Assembly (NCBI GenBank): GCA_018398585.1
Contig: JAGTTD010000015.1
Coordinates: forward strand, 4,469,001 to 4,533,000
Origin: Simmondsia chinensis
Taxonomy: Eukaryota; Streptophyta; Magnoliopsida; Caryophyllales; Simmondsiaceae
Reading direction: 5' to 3'
Length of the DNA: 64,000 nt
In this document: positions 32,095 through 44,442 of the stretch, piece by piece
Numbering within the stretch: the first letter of the stretch is position 1
Layout of the letters: every line of letters begins with the position of its first letter
The notes under the pieces: model-generated
The model's input: only the letters and a program-made list of their open reading frames with translations
Databases searched by the model: none
What the model was told of the DNA's origin: nothing
Position numbers and translations under genes: made by a program

Positions 32095-34420
32095 CTGATC
32101 TCTCTTTAAACCTTTCCGTCAGTCCATGTATTCTATACTTCACTATAATTCTATGTGCTAGATCAACATTTTAGTTAAATCATATGAGGAAGCACACAAG
32201 TTCTATTTTGTATTAATGAATTTTTATCATCTGCTAATTGCCTTTCTCCATTTGGTGGGGACAGAGGGGAGAGACTAGTAATGACCCATCCAAGATGTCA
32301 GCAAGGTCCTTGATTCTGTTTCTCTGTGAGGGAATCCTTCATGAATTTTCCATATTCTTCTCCATATTAAGCTCTGATATATGACATCTCACTTTACCAT
32401 TTGAGATTTGTTAACAACAGACATCCTTGATTACGTCCTTAATTATCAAGTTTAGCTATCATCTAAGAACGTGTGCTCCAACAGGCTCTAACCCAAGCCA
32501 CGTTCAAGGGTTTGTAAAAAGAGGCAGCTAGAGACAAGCAATACGATAAACTGCTCTTCCCAAATAGCAAGATATATGGTCTTTTTAAGCTTGGTGTTAC
32601 AATTGATTGGTGACTTTAGGGGCTCTAGAGAGGGAAGATTAACGGGCATCATAGATAAAAACTTGATCCAGAGATCATGGAGAATAGGAGCCTGTATGCT
32701 AGAGAAAATAAGGAAATTGATAGTGGCAGGGAAAAATTAGGGTTGTAGGCATTAGTTGTGTAATACCACAGCAGCTGAGGATGGAGGGGATACAATTTAC
32801 TAGGAGTAGCTTTGATATATCACTGCCCTGCGGAAATAGAAGAGAGAAAGAGGCAGCAAAGACTGGTACAGCTAATAGTGAGGGTTGAACCACTGTGAGG
32901 AGATGAGGCCTTTTGCTGGTCTACTGAGTCAAGGGAGAGGAAGGAGATAGGGGAAATGATGAGTTTCGGTTTTCCCTGCTCAATGGCACCTTTGTTTTCA
33001 TGTTAAGAGTGTCGAGGAGAATGATACCATACCCTTGTTGAGTTATCTTGCCTATATTAACGAGTATTAAAATCTAAAATCTGCATAGAGGTCCCTATGC
33101 TTTAGAGACTTTACATGAAATACACTTCGAAATGTCATATACACTTTCTGACAGAAGGAGCAACATGCAAAAGATATTGGTAAGATTCCAAGCAATAATC
33201 ATATGCAAGTAGATTTCACTTGGTTTTTTCATATGCCTTGATCCATTCAGTTGATGCCTCTCTAAATGGTTGCTTTTCGTTTGTTAGGCAAGTATCATGA
33301 AGATTAAGTGGATAAAAGCTCATCCAATTATGAAATATGGTTTGCAGGTGACGCTCGAGGCGCCTAATTTTCCGTCTTAAGTCCTCCGATTCAATCTTGG
33401 CCCTTTCGAATTCAGCAATGGCATCATCTTCTTTGGTAAGTTTAAAAAAAAAAATCATCCACCATCTTGTCTTTTTTGTTTGAAAGTAGCTCATTTTTCG
33501 TTTGATGCATGTATTTATAGTGATTCTGCCACCCCCATTTGATCTTAAGTAAATACTCCCTCTGTCCCAAAATAAGCATTACCTCGGAGACTAACTTACC
33601 CTTGACTTATAAAAATTCAACTTTAAACTCAAATTAGGGTAACAAATTCTAAACTTATTGTCAAATTTCACTTGCTTTAAGTTTGAAAAGTCAATTTATT
33701 TTGGAACACGGAGAGTTTTTGCGTTGTATTATAACCCATAGCCATGCTACGAAGAGCATCAGACGTTGGACTTGGGAAACTAAACAAATACTGGTATGTT
33801 GTGGGCTATCCAATAGATATCTTTAACTTCGACATGCTCAACAGCTTTCTTTTTAAGTGCTGAAGACCTCAAAGAGAAGACCTCAAAGAGCTTTCTTTTT
33901 AACTGCTGAAGACTGACAGTGTAGATAAAATTGCTCCTTTAAGTTTCACTGTAAAAGGTGTGGAATGAGCTTATGTTGCCTTATACTGGATTTTCTTGCG
34001 GTTCTTCTTGCTGTGGCTGATAACTGAATGTTGGTTGTTCAAATATATATCACCATACCAGTCAATTTCAGCTAAATTGTTCGGACTCTTCAGTCCACCC
34101 CGAGTTACCTTTGTCCAATACTCATACTCTTGAAGATGATATGAAACTTTGAATGCTTCAAATTGGATAAGAAACCTATGAAAATCTCTGAAACATTGTA
34201 AAAAGTGGTAGTCATTTGATATCGAAGCATGCTTTGTCATTCTGCACCGAGAGAACGAAAAGTGATGTGCCTCTAACTGCAGCAATCTTGGCGGTTTAGT
34301 TTCTCGCTTCTCATGCCCTCTTTTCCCCTCAGTTACAAAAAGATTAGTATTATCGGCGTTTAAAGAACTCTCCGGAGTTATATTGCAACTATATATGACC
34401 TGTCAACTCTCCTGTCAGAG
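32095..34420. other. leader-intron sequence with unrecognized minus ORFs
   Basis: Two minus-strand ORFs (33216-33494 and 33971-34285) have mixed amino-acid composition; the first contains the charged helix AIAEFERAKIESEDLRRKI. I do not recognize either, and no splice model joins them. They may be remnants of a gene or retroelement inserted in the intron. Confidence 0.3.
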
Positions 34421-34477
34421 ATGACATCGAATGTTTTCTATTTTTTTCAGGTTAATGCAAAAAAGTCTTTGAAAAAG

Positions 34478-37318
34478 ATGGAGTCGAGGAAGTCACATTC
34501 GTGGTGGTGGGACAGCCATATTGGTCCCAAAAACTCAAAATGGCTTGCAGATAATTTAGAAGGTACTTACATATCGAATGAGATTTACATTATCTGAAAT
34601 CTTATCAGAATTAACATCTTTTCGCTATGGTATATTGTGGTATATAGGTGTGCGCAGCGCCGAATGTGTTGTATCTAATACACAGAAACCCAAACTTCAT
34701 TGTACGGCAATTATCAAACTCAATATGACTGATTGGGCAATTTGAATGTCAGAGTATAATGCGGACATAAAGAATGCTGCGGTTGCATCACTGCTAGTGT
34801 GAAAATTTATTGTGTTTAGTTCTATATGTTCTCCATTTATGCATGTTTTGCTTCACGGATCTCTCTCTGATGGAGATCCTAGAAGATTGGGGAAAAACTC
34901 TTTTGTTTTATTCAACTGGTTTTCAATTTTTTTTTTTTTTTTGCGCCTCTGTTTGGAATCATTTTTTGGTTGTAGGTTTTGGTTTTTCAGAAATTTAAAA
35001 ACAATTATTTTTAGTTTTCTATTTTCAGTTTTCCCTCAAATAGGGAAAATTGATGACAAGTAACCACAAATAACAACCCCTCGGTGCTTGAGAGGCTCCC
35101 ACCAAGGTAGGGTTTGGGGAGGGTGAAATGTACATAGCCTTACCCGTACAAGGTGCTACCTTGAAGAGAGGCTGTGTCTGAAGGGCCCTCAACCCTAGAA
35201 AGCAAATGGGATCAACATTTATAACAAGTAACCACAGACTAGACAAAAGCATTTCAAAAATGGTGAAATGCTTTTTTGTTTCTAAAAGTTAGAAACTGAA
35301 AATAGAAAACGGCACTGAACTCACGGGTAATTATCTTCTTTATCATGATCATATGCTAAGATTACTCAGATTAGGATGTCTTGGTTTTTTTCTAGTAAGA
35401 ATATATTACCTAAATTGAAAAATTATCGATGGAACTTGATGTTGCATTCCTTATGCATTGGGTTACTTAAATTTTAGCATGAAGACAAGGTCTCAACTTT
35501 GGCTTGTGACCCAATTAGGCAATTCCTTTTTGCACTGTCCATATTAGACTGAAGTACACTTTTAAAACAACAGCAATAACAACCACTTAGTGCCTTAAAG
35601 AGGCTCCCACCAAGTTAGGGTTTGAGGGGAAAGTGTATGCAATCTTACCCTTATAGGGTGCTTCCTTGTAGAGATATTGTTTCCAACCTTTTGAAGTACA
35701 CTTTTGTGTAACAAAATTATCAGACATGGAATTAACCACGAGATGCATGCCTGCAGAGATGGACCGGAATGTCAAAAGCATGCTGAGGTTGATTGAAGAG
35801 GAAGGAGATTCGTTCGCGAAAAAAGTTGAGATTTATTATCAGAAGAGACCGCAACTGATATCTCATGTTGAGGAATTTTACCGCATGTTCCGCTCTCTAG
35901 CCGAGCGCTATGATCATTTAACTGGAGAATTAAGGAAGGATACTGATCTGCAGAGCCAGGGTTCGGTTGGGTCAGAGGCGGGTTCAGAACCCATCTTTGC
36001 AGGGCTAACCCCGACTCCTGATTCGAAGATTAGTCGACGCCAATCTGGCCATCGAGCTGCTGGGTTCGATTTTTTCCTTGGATCTGGCCGAAGTAGTACT
36101 GATCAGTATAGCAGAGGAGATGATTCATCTTTGTTGTCAGATACAGAATCAGAATCTGATGTGTCTTCTATTCATAGTTACCCGGGGATACCCAGAAACT
36201 TGGTTGAAGAAGGGATGCAAGGGAATGGTAATGGTTCATTAAGGACAATCAGAAGTGAGAATCTTGAAGAACTAAATTCTGAAGCTGGCGACTACGATGA
36301 AGAACTGAAGACGGCAAATGAAAAGATCCGTCTTTTAGAAGAAGAGATTGCGGAGTTAAAAGCAAAGCTTCAAAATTCCGCATCTTTGGACTCGAATTCA
36401 CAGCATGACGTCGCTTCTGCTACAATTGAGCTTGACCCGGATGAGAATTTCGTATCAGAGGAGACCGAAGTTTCTGACCCGGTTGAAAAGATCCGGGTAT
36501 TGGTTGAGGAGTTGAGGATCACAAAGGGTCGGCTCCTAGCATTAGACCGAGAAGTCATACAAATGAGGAAAGAGAACAAAGAATCATCCGAAAGTATCCG
36601 TCAGCTGCAGGAGCAGCTGAAAATGGCTCAGAAAGATGCTTCTATGTGGAAAGTAAAGCTTGAAACTGAGAAACGACATGCATCAAAGATGCAAGAAAGA
36701 ATCGCGAGGTATAAATCCAGTTTGTCAGACAGAGAAAACGAGGTCAGAGACCTAAAGGAAGTGATTTCTGACGCTACTCGAAAGTACCAGCTCCATGATG
36801 AAATATCAAGGTTGTCAGAAGAGAAAACGCGATTGGAAGAAAAACTAAGAGAGCGAGAAGTGCAATGTCAAACTTTGGAAATTCAACAAGGGATCTTAGA
36901 GAAGAGGTTGAACGAAGAAATCGAACAGTTGAAAACCGATATTGCAGAGAAAACTAACCAGTTGGAAACTGTAAACAGTGACTTTGACATGTTTAAAGTA
37001 AGATACGACACCGTAGTGGCTGAGAAAGACGAGCTTAATGCCAAGGTTCTTACCCTCACCGATGAAGTTAGCGCGAGAAACAACCAAATTGATCAAATGG
37101 AGAAGCAAGCGAAAGAGGCAGTTGAGCAATTAAAAATGAAGGTGGAGGAGCTGAAGCGCGAGGTTGAGAATCAAAAGATTTTGATAAAGGAAAGCGGTGA
37201 GGAGAAACGAGAGGCGATACGACAGCTTTGTTTCTCGCTTGAGCATTACCGGCTTGGCTATCACCAGCTTTGCAAGGCGTTTACCGGGCACAAGAGGCAC
37301 CCTATTTTCGCATCCTAA
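34478..37318 (+). CDS. NET4: NETWORKED 4-type actin-binding protein, join(34478..34562,35757..37318)
   Basis: Two coding exons give a 548-residue protein. The exon-1 donor is GAAG|GTACTT, the exon-2 acceptor CTGCAG|AGATGG; the split codon restores [11 protein letters not shown]. The N-terminal ~85 residues are the plant-specific NAB (KIP1-like) domain: [20 protein letters not shown], then [18 protein letters not shown] and [18 protein letters not shown] Ser-rich linker follows. Residues ~190-525 are long coiled coil ([17 protein letters not shown] and similar). The C-terminus is [19 protein letters not shown] proteins link actin filaments to membranes; NET4 members act at the vacuole. An acceptor at 34450 and open frame before ATG 34478 allow an upstream start (ATG 34421 if unspliced), so the exact N-terminus is uncertain. 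The 1,194-bp coding intron holds two antisense SINEs. Confidence 0.9.
35069..35223 (-). mobile_element. (TTG)n-family SINE in NET4 intron, 13-bp TSD
   Basis: Perfect ACAAGTAACCACA at 35056-35068 and 35224-35236. The body has GAGGCTCCCACCAAGGTAGG, GTACATAGCCTTACCC and GAGAGGCTGTG. 155 bp; about 25 bp at its 5' end are not 5S-like. Confidence 0.85.
35564..35692 (-). mobile_element. (TTG)n-family SINE in NET4 intron, 13-bp TSD
   Basis: Perfect GAAGTACACTTTT at 35551-35563 and 35693-35705. 129 bp. It ends only 64 bp before the splice acceptor at 35756, so the intron's branch region is partly new sequence. Confidence 0.85.
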
Positions 37319-37858
37319 ACCTCAGCATGGTTAAGTATATTTTTAATATCTCAAAACAAATATCACCTTTCACTTGACCCCAAGTTTTATTGTCTTAAAA
37401 TTTAGGCTTGTGTTATTGACGGTATTTTTTGTTAACACTGGGGAAGTAAGCCACTAACAAAGACTTTTGGAGTCTTGTTATGTTGAAGTTGTCCTAGCAC
37501 GAACAAAAAATGCCCTGATAATAACATCACCCTTTCTGAAATTGGTAAATTTAACCTGTTTGGACTTCGAAAAGTCGAAAGTGATATCTGTTTTGGAAGA
37601 AGTACTTATTCCTGTAATTTTTGTTGTTGCTGGAGTTTGTTGTGTAGTAAAGGATTTTAAGCTTGTTTGTGTCTCATCCTTGTGTACATTAAACTTCACT
37701 GAGTGGCGGATCGAATCAAATAAGTATCGTTATATAGTGTGATGGTAATGTAACGGTTATTCTGTAACAGATTTTGAGCTGACTGTTATGAGACTGGTTG
37801 TGTATGATGTGTATTGTTGTAAGAACATTTGAAATGAATGTATAATCTAGTTTATTTG
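37319..37858 (+). other. NET4 3' flank
   Basis: Probable 3' untranslated region, then spacer. No other gene seen; short ORFs on both strands overlap each other. Confidence 0.4.
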
Positions 37859-37864
37859 CTAAAA

Positions 37865-38336
37865 CATATTGATGGATGTACTAGACTTCTTGAGTCTTGG
37901 TGTGTGGTTGGACCATATGTGGTTGCTCCCGTTGCTTCGGCTGTAGTCTTTTTCTTCCATGACCCGAGGTGGGCCGCGGTTGGTCTTGGGCTCCGAAGAG
38001 CGTGTGGGTGGCTGTAAAATTCCATCCCCTGTCCGAGGATAATTTCTGGATCCCCCTTGTGCGGTGACTTCGTGGGCAACCACGGGTGGTGCCACGGGCT
38101 CAACTTCGGATCTCTTTTCTTGGGTCTTCACCAACCGGCCGATAGCTTTAGATTAGGGCCTTAATGTCTGCCCCCATATTTTCCATGGTGGCTCTCATTT
38201 CAGTGCTATTTCGGGTTTGTTGCTCAACGAGATCCTTCAACGGCATCAACCCACTCGTTGGTCTCGGTATGTCTGGTTGAAGACATACTTCTTGTGATGG
38301 GCAGCTTAACGGATCGTAAGATGGCTCTGATACCAC
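37865..38336 (-). pseudogene. LTR retrotransposon gag, 5' part only
   Basis: Two minus-strand frames follow the primer site. The first reads PLKDLVEQQTRNSTEMRATM and stops at about 38148. The second reads KRSEVEPVAPPVVAHEVTAQ and ends RSNGSNHIWSNHTPRLKKSS. Layout (short acidic/helical N-terminus, then Pro-rich stretch) fits Ty3/gypsy Gag. The element is truncated at about 37865 inside gag; no partner LTR lies to the left. Confidence 0.55.
38323..38335 (-). promoter_or_regulatory. primer-binding site (initiator Met tRNA), minus
   Basis: TGGTATCAGAGCC on the minus strand, three bases after the LTR end. Confidence 0.8.
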
Positions 38337-38338
38337 TT

Positions 38339-38808
38339 TGTCACGAACCTAAGTCTGTGGCTTGGATAATTTTGGCAAAGGACCGAGAAGAGAAGAGCGT
38401 AGGAGATAAGAAGTAGAGATTAAGATGAGAAAATGAGAGAATTTTAGAAGAGAAGAGAGAAAGAGACGGTTGAGAAGGAGAGGAAATAAGATGTTTAATT
38501 CATGTATTTTTTTGGATGATCCTCATTACAATATTTTACATGACTTCTATAGAGGGGAGGAAGGAACCATGCCGTTCAAATGCTAATCCCCCCACTTCAA
38601 CAACTACATTAAATGCTAAGTTTTGCTTACAAGCAATCACCTAATCCTACCTACTTCAAGTTGGAAACCGGTTTGAACAAGGCACCGGTACTTCCCCTTC
38701 AACTAATCCATTTTACTTAATTGATACTATATTTTACATTACATATCTTGTACAAAATAATAACAGCAAAAAAAAAAAAAGACTAATACATTGACACGGT
38801 GCGTGACA
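38339..38808 (-). mobile_element. LTR (470 bp) of the truncated minus-strand element
   Basis: It is bounded by TGTCACG on each strand (TGTCACGCACC at its start, GGTTCGTGACA at its end), then the primer site. The interior is purine-rich on the plus strand near 38390-38490. Confidence 0.7.
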
Positions 38809-38809
38809 T

Positions 38810-39361
38810 TATCACTTAGGTGCCCCGAGGTTTAAAGATTTATCACTTAGGTATTCTAACGTTTTAATATAGACAATGAAGCACCCTAGGATTTAAAAAA
38901 TTTATCATTTAGGTATTCCGAAGTTTAATTTTTATCAATTAGGTATCATTTTATATAGATTTTTATTAAAAATTGCTTTCATAGGACATTTTTATAGCAC
39001 TATATAGATGTTTTCTGTGGTAATGTTATAATTTTCTATTATAAAATGCTAACATATCATATTATTTCCCTAATATATCGATATCTTCCATCGTGACTAG
39101 TAATTCAGTGATGCTTTTTCGTATTCTGTTTGATTTTTGTTGAAAAACTTGATATAGCTTATACATATTATTGTAATAATGTATTGTATTAACACTTTTT
39201 AGTGAATAATGTTCAAATTTTCATAAAAATTCACCAAATTCTCGTACAGTATATCTAAATGATAAAATTTTAAATCTTAGAATATCCTATTATATATATT
39301 GAAATAATATGATAACTAAATAATAAATGAACAAACTTTAATATACTAAACGATAATTTCC
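38810..39361. repeat. foldback repeat, ATCACTTAGGTACC family, copy 4
   Basis: Starts TTATCACTTAGGTGCCCC, right end ATACTAAACGATAATTTCCC; arms inverted. It directly abuts the LTR at 38808. Confidence 0.65.
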
Positions 39362-39427
39362 CAACTTAAAATAAAAAACTCCTCGCCCAAGCAGAGTGTT
39401 TAGTGTATTGCAAGCAGAAGAAGAGAC

Positions 39428-40339
39428 ATGAACAGGCCGCCATTTCTACATTCCAAGTTCTTCTCCACCCTGTACCAGGTACCCCCACTTCTTCTCTCTC
39501 TATACATATTGTCGTGATTCTGTCAATATCCAATCGATTGGGTGTGCACCCGGTCATCGGATCAGCCTGTACAGAGTTTTTGTCGTTATCTAATAGATTG
39601 GATATGACTGATCGGATATTGACAAAATCATGACAGATATCTTGATTCTTCATAATTTTGATCAAATTTCATATGAAAACAGGTGGAGAAGAGACTAAAA
39701 TTAGACAACCCCTCTCAATCTTCCAATCTCACTCCACTATCACCACTATTTGAACCACCAGAAACCTTCAATTCTTCTTCAGAATCACTAAGTTTACCCA
39801 TTTACATTGATCCAGAACCCCACCAAACCTCAACCCTTCAAAACTCTGAAACCCCACTTGAATTCCTCTCAAATTCCTTTGATTTCCCCCCAACCCAACA
39901 AAACCCACATCCAAAAACCCCCAAAAATGATGCAGAAACGGTTTCTGATGTCAAAAACGATACAGGCGACATTGAATTGTTGATTGAGTTATTGGGGTTG
40001 GAAGAAATTAAGGGGAAAGGATTGAAATTGGAGGTTGGAAGTGAGGGAAATGAGGGTAATGGGGGTAAGGATTGTTGCTTTTGTGGTGGTGGGTTTTATG
40101 AGAGGGTTGTTGGGGTGAAAGGGCCAAAATGTGAGAAGGAAGTGAAGAGATTGGATGGGTGGATAAGGTATTTTGGGAATTGGGACGGAGGAGAGAGAAA
40201 AGAGCCGTTGAGATTGGCTCATTTGATTTTGGGTAAGGCTGCTTTTGATGGTAAAGATGGTGGGTTTGGGTTTGATGATCTTGAGTTTCCATCGACTGTT
40301 GGGGAGTTCTTGGGCAATGATCCTCCCGTAGAGACATAA
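39428..40339 (+). CDS. conserved plant protein of unknown function, join(39428..39478,39683..40339)
   Basis: Two exons give 235 residues. Exon 1 encodes MNRPPFLHSKFFSTLYQ; donor CCAG|GTACCC, acceptor AACAG|GTGGAG, both in phase 0, so exon 2 continues VEKRLKLDNPS. The first 100 residues are Ser/Pro/Thr-rich and look disordered. The C-terminal half is more structured: a CCFCGGGF cysteine cluster, then VKGPKCEKEVKRLDGWIRYF, EPLRLAHLILGKAAF and LEFPSTVGEFLGNDPP. I know this C-terminal pattern from plant proteins of unassigned function (some labelled gacO-like), but propose no function. The 204-bp intron contains a hairpin. A decayed copy of the 3' end follows at 40600-40865. Confidence 0.75.
39505..39640. 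repeat. hairpin within the intron of the unknown gene
   Basis: CGTGATTCTGTCAATATCC (about 39513) is inverted by GGATATTGACAAAATCATG (about 39614). The arms extend about 35 bp. It fills most of the intron, like a small foldback MITE. Confidence 0.5.
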
Positions 40340-40599
40340 CTGGTTAAGCTTTTGAGATAGTTGTTTTTTAGCATGGTATTAGAGTATCTTTGATTGAGAG
40401 GTCTTGACTTTAAATCCCCAATGGAACGTGTTGAGAATGATTCTAATTGCTCTTTCTTAAAATAGCTTGCTGTTTGCAACAAAATTTCAAACGTGGAGTT
40501 GTTGGATTGGTGTGTTAAGATGAGCTTCTTGAGTTGGCTTGGTAGATAAAATTTCTACCCCCTTTTAGTTAGGTTCCGAGATCGAAGCTCATTAGTGTC

Positions 40600-40865
40600 G
40601 TGAAAAGGCTGCATTTCATGCAAAAGATGATGTTTTTGGGTTTCCTTCTATTGTTGGGGAGTATTGAATAATGATACTCCCAACTTGATAAGAACGGCGG
40701 AGAAGAGGGAAGAGATTTCAAAACTCAAGCTTTTCGAATATTTCGTTTCTTGACATGGAATTAGAGTATCTTTGACCAAGAGTTCTGGAGTTCAATTCCC
40801 AATGATTTTGGCTACTCTTTGTTAAAATAGCTTTCTGTTTAGGGCGAAATGTCAATTGCAGAGTT
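40600..40865 (+). pseudogene. decayed tandem duplicate of the unknown gene's 3' end
   Basis: AAAGGCTGCATTTCATG, GGGTTTCCTTCTATTGTTGGGG, GGAATTAGAGTATCTTTGA and TTAAAATAGCTTTCTGTTT repeat, in the same order, sequence of exon 2 and its 3' flank (40230-40475). The copied coding part is frame-broken. Confidence 0.7.
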
Positions 40866-40954
40866 GGTGATGGTCCCATGTTAGTTTTTATGCTAATATT
40901 TCTTGGTTGTGTCTACGATATTCTCGATTCTTGAATATTGTTGCTACTACAACA

Positions 40955-41088
40955 ATTATTACAACAGCAAACTTCTTCAGAGAAGCTTTAGCTAAGGCAG
41001 TGTCCGGGGAGGGTAAGATGTACGCAGCCTTACTCCTACAGGGTGCTACCCTATAGAGAGGCTGTTTCCGAAACACCTCCAACCGTAA
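40955..41088 (-). mobile_element. headless (TTG)n-family SINE
   Basis: GGGGAGGGTAAGATGTACG, CAGCCTTACTCCTACAGG and GAGAGGCTGTTTCCGAAAC are family landmarks. The 3' tail is ACAACA-like on the left. TSD not clear. Confidence 0.7.
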
Positions 41089-41675
41089 AAATAATGATAG
41101 GATGATTGTTATAGGTTTTGGCAAGCAAAATTACTTTAAAGGGGCATAATGTTTGGATGTTTTGAAAAAAGACCAAGAAGAAAATTGACTTCCTCCGTAG
41201 TTCCCATGTCATCATCATTCGCTAGATCATATTTTCGGTTGTCATGTCATCTGCCCTTATGCCATGTCATCTTTCCGGTTACCAATAATGGACCTGATGT
41301 CCTTATTCTTTTTTCTGAAACATATTGTCTTTTTTGGTACTTTTCTAAAACATGTTGTGCTTCTTATGTATGTAATAAACATACTATCCTTCTTACTCCT
41401 TTCTCCCAAACATTATGTCCTTTTGAAGTATTTTGCCGTTTCAGCGAAATCGGATGAATGCTAAAGATTAACAAAATTGGTAAGGATCACTATTGTTTGC
41501 AGTACATTGTTTTGAGCATACCTGGAAGTTGGTTTTCTGTTTGCTACATGAAGCTCGTTGTCAACTGAAATGAAACCTTGCCATCTGACTGCAACCTTCA
41601 TGGGCTTTTATGTCTCTTTCTTTCTTTTCTTTTTTTTTTTTTTGTGCCAACTTTTCTTTGATATGTAAGCATTGA

Positions 41676-41900
41676 GGAATATCAAGGTTAGCTCAATTGG
41701 TACGACACTTGAACTTAGTAGATGATGAGGTATTAGGTCTCGGGTTTGGATTCTATCATTGAGGTAAATAATTCCTTGGGCCGATGCACTGGGTCTATGG
41801 ACTTAGCTTATATCTTCTTGCACATATGAAAACTTTTGCGTAGGCTATTTGTGCAATATAAGGACTAGCCGAGGTGCGTCTTACCCAAGAAAAAGGTAGA
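41676..41900 (+). mobile_element. tRNA-derived SINE
   Basis: An A box TAGCTCAATTGGTA and a B box GGGTTTGGATTC, about 50 bp apart, lie in a tRNA-like context. A ~130-bp body follows (GGGCCGATGCACTGGGTC...) to an A-rich end near 41895. Borders approximate; no TSD assigned. Confidence 0.6.
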
Positions 41901-42009
41901 TCTCTATAGAGTGGAAATCGAACTTGGGGCTTTTGTCTTTTGACCTCAACCTTGGCCCTGTGTTATCTTTGGACCAAACCCTCGCTAGCAAGGGATAAAG
42001 TTGAAGATC

Positions 42010-42225
42010 ATATGGCTTTTTTATTGAAATTGTTGCAAATACGACTCCAAAGCGACTTATGCTCCTCGAAGGAACTCGGTATATCCAATTACTGCAACCC
42101 ATTACATAAGATTTACTGTGATAACCTTGCAACTAATTTGTTCCATCAATTTTTACCTTTTTCCAAAGATATGGAAAGGTTTTACGAGTTCTTTATCAAA
42201 AAAATACAATCCAAGACATTTTACA
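42010..42225 (+). pseudogene. degenerate copia RNase H fragment
   Basis: The frame reads SSKELGISNYC, then HKIYCDNLATNLF, then FSKDMERFYEFFIKKI. It matches the order LLKELG, IYCDN..A..LA, HIE(I/V)D.HF(V/I)R of copia RNase H, but many residues differ. Short and isolated. Confidence 0.4.
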
Positions 42226-42666
42226 TGAGAGAGAGGGGTAATGAGGTTTCAACCCGAGCCTCACTAGACCAATCTAGGGCATATAGTCCGGTCATAAGGA
42301 CCAGTTGTTAAGACACATCTAAAACACTGGAAACCTAAAGCGACTAAGGACATACGGGAACCAATTATTACCGGTTATTAGGACACATCTAACACTAGTT
42401 TAATACATTTATCTTCTTTTTCCTTTGAAAATAACGCGTATATATTTATTTATGTCAAAGGACTATCTTCTGAAATAATTTATTGTAGAAGTTATAAAAT
42501 TTATACTTGAAATTATCATTTTAGAGAACTTTGTAACATTTCAACGATTTGAACCAAATTTTTTTTTTCTTAATTAAAAATAGAAATAAATAAGAATGTC
42601 GGAACATATTAGCAGATATTATCCCAATATTTTCTTAATGTTTACTTTGAATAGTTCCAAGAAAAT

Positions 42667-43092
42667 TTTTTTTACTAAAAATTATTTAAATTTTAGGTGT
42701 AGTTTTAAAAAATCACCTATATTTTCTAATTTTTGAAAAAATACCTAAAGTTTTTAAAATTTTTTAATGTCACACCTTAAGGTTAATGTCTTTAACATCA
42801 GTTAGTTTTTACTTATGTGACAATTAAAAAATAATTTTTTAAATATAAAAATTTAGTTCTTAAAACATATTCGCATTTTTAATATATTAAAAATATATAG
42901 TATTATTTAAAATGTACATTTAATTTTTTTAAAAATATATATTTTTTTTTTCAAAAGCCTCATAAGTAAAATCTAACAAATGTTTTCAACGTTAAACAAT
43001 AAAGTGTGATATTAAAAATTTTTAGAAAATTTAAATAATTTTTTGAAAATTAAAATGAATGTATTTTTTGAAATCGCACATAAAATTAGAGA
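42667..43092. repeat. Mutator-like MITE, relative of 63289-63693
   Basis: CACCTATATTTTCTAATTTT, TTTTTTAATGTCACACCTTA and inverted counterparts at right (TGTGATATTAAAAATTTTT). More degenerate than the copy near the right edge; TSD not recognized. Confidence 0.5.
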
Positions 43093-43337
43093 TCAGACAC
43101 TATTTTGTTTAATGGAAGTCATTTTTCATTCAAATGTCAATTCTTTAGGTATAGTACCAATAGATCAAAGAAAAAACTATTTTCGACCCTAAAGAAGAAA
43201 ATGACATCGCAAAAAAGGAAAAAAAGGTTTTTCTTTAAGACAAAAAAAAAATCAATTTCCATTTTTTCCCTTATAATCAATACAACCTTTGCATCACTTT
43301 GAATTCAAATAAACCAAACATAGAATCGAACACAGCT

Positions 43338-43447
43338 TCCTTTTAGGGTAGCACTTGAAGGGGGGTAAGGCTACGTACATCCCACCCCCACCCCCCTGAG
43401 ACCCTGCATATGCGGGAGCCTTTGAGGCACTAGGATTGTTGTTGCTG
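43338..43447 (+). mobile_element. (TTG)n-family SINE, 5'-truncated
   Basis: GGTAAGGCTACGTACATCCC, ACCCTGCATATGCGGGAGCC and TTGTTGTTGCTG tail. Confidence 0.7.
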
Positions 43448-43895
43448 TATAGAATCTTATACAATTTATATAATTAAGGAAATTTATCACTTAGGTCATA
43501 TTTGAAGCATAGAATTGGCGTTGAGATTGGAATTGAGGCCCAACATTCAAATTCTATTGTGTGGTTTACTTGCTGAAATTGGAATTACAACCCCACTGTC
43601 TAATTTCATAGAATAGGATTTTAACTAAAAATCACACTTTTCAATTCCTTGGGCTGATGATAAGGAATTGCAATTTCATATTAACTTCATTGACCTCAAA
43701 TCCAAAATCACTGAACTTGATAAACCCAAAATCGAAAGACTTAGGCATTTCTCATGTATTGGAATCACATGGCTTAGTTTGTTACAAAAATGCCTAGTTA
43801 TGTTCCCATGGTCACTTTCATTGACATGTTCTTGTTCTCATTTTTAGCTTATTATAATAGTGATTTGTAGACTATGTTTTTGTATATCCTTATTT

Positions 43896-44192
43896 AGGCC
43901 TTGTTTGGTTACCGAAAGTAAGCACGGAAAATTCGAATTCATGGGGAGTGAACATTTGCCCTATTGTTTGGTTACAGGAAGATTGACAGAATATGAAAAG
44001 TGAAAATTACTTAGCAATTTCTATTTCTTTTAAAACATAGCAAGCAATTTGTTCTAATTCTTCTGTCTTTACCTAGCACCCACCAAACACTTTGTACCTA
44101 TTTTTTAGGAAGTTGATACAGGAATTGAATTTCTGGAAAAGGCAACTTACTGCAGAAATTTAATTTTTATGTTAATCAAATAAGACTTTAGT
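43896..44192. repeat. possible Tourist-type MITE
   Basis: Left end GGCCTTGTTTGGTTACCG, right end AATCAAATAAGACTTTA; ends are imperfect inverted repeats. The pattern TTGTTTGGTTAC recurs at 43973. Confidence 0.35.
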
Positions 44193-44442
44193 ATTATTGT
44201 ATATTAAGAAAAATCTTTATTGGAAAATATTTTTCGTTTTATTTTCACTTCATATACTTCACTTCAATCTCAATTTAGCTGAGCGTGAACCTCATATAAA
44301 TTTATTGAATAAAATCATCTCCTTTATCTAAAATGACAAAAAATTTAAGAAAAATAAGTTTTAATTCAAAATATTTTGTGAAGAAAAATTTACCGTAAGG
44401 AAAATGTTCTCCAAAGAACTAAACCAAAAAAAAAAGCAACAT

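Noticed and set aside
41940..42311. 123-codon ORF as an independent gene
   Set aside because: The middle part resembles copia RNase H (IYCDNLAT), so it is better read as retroelement debris.
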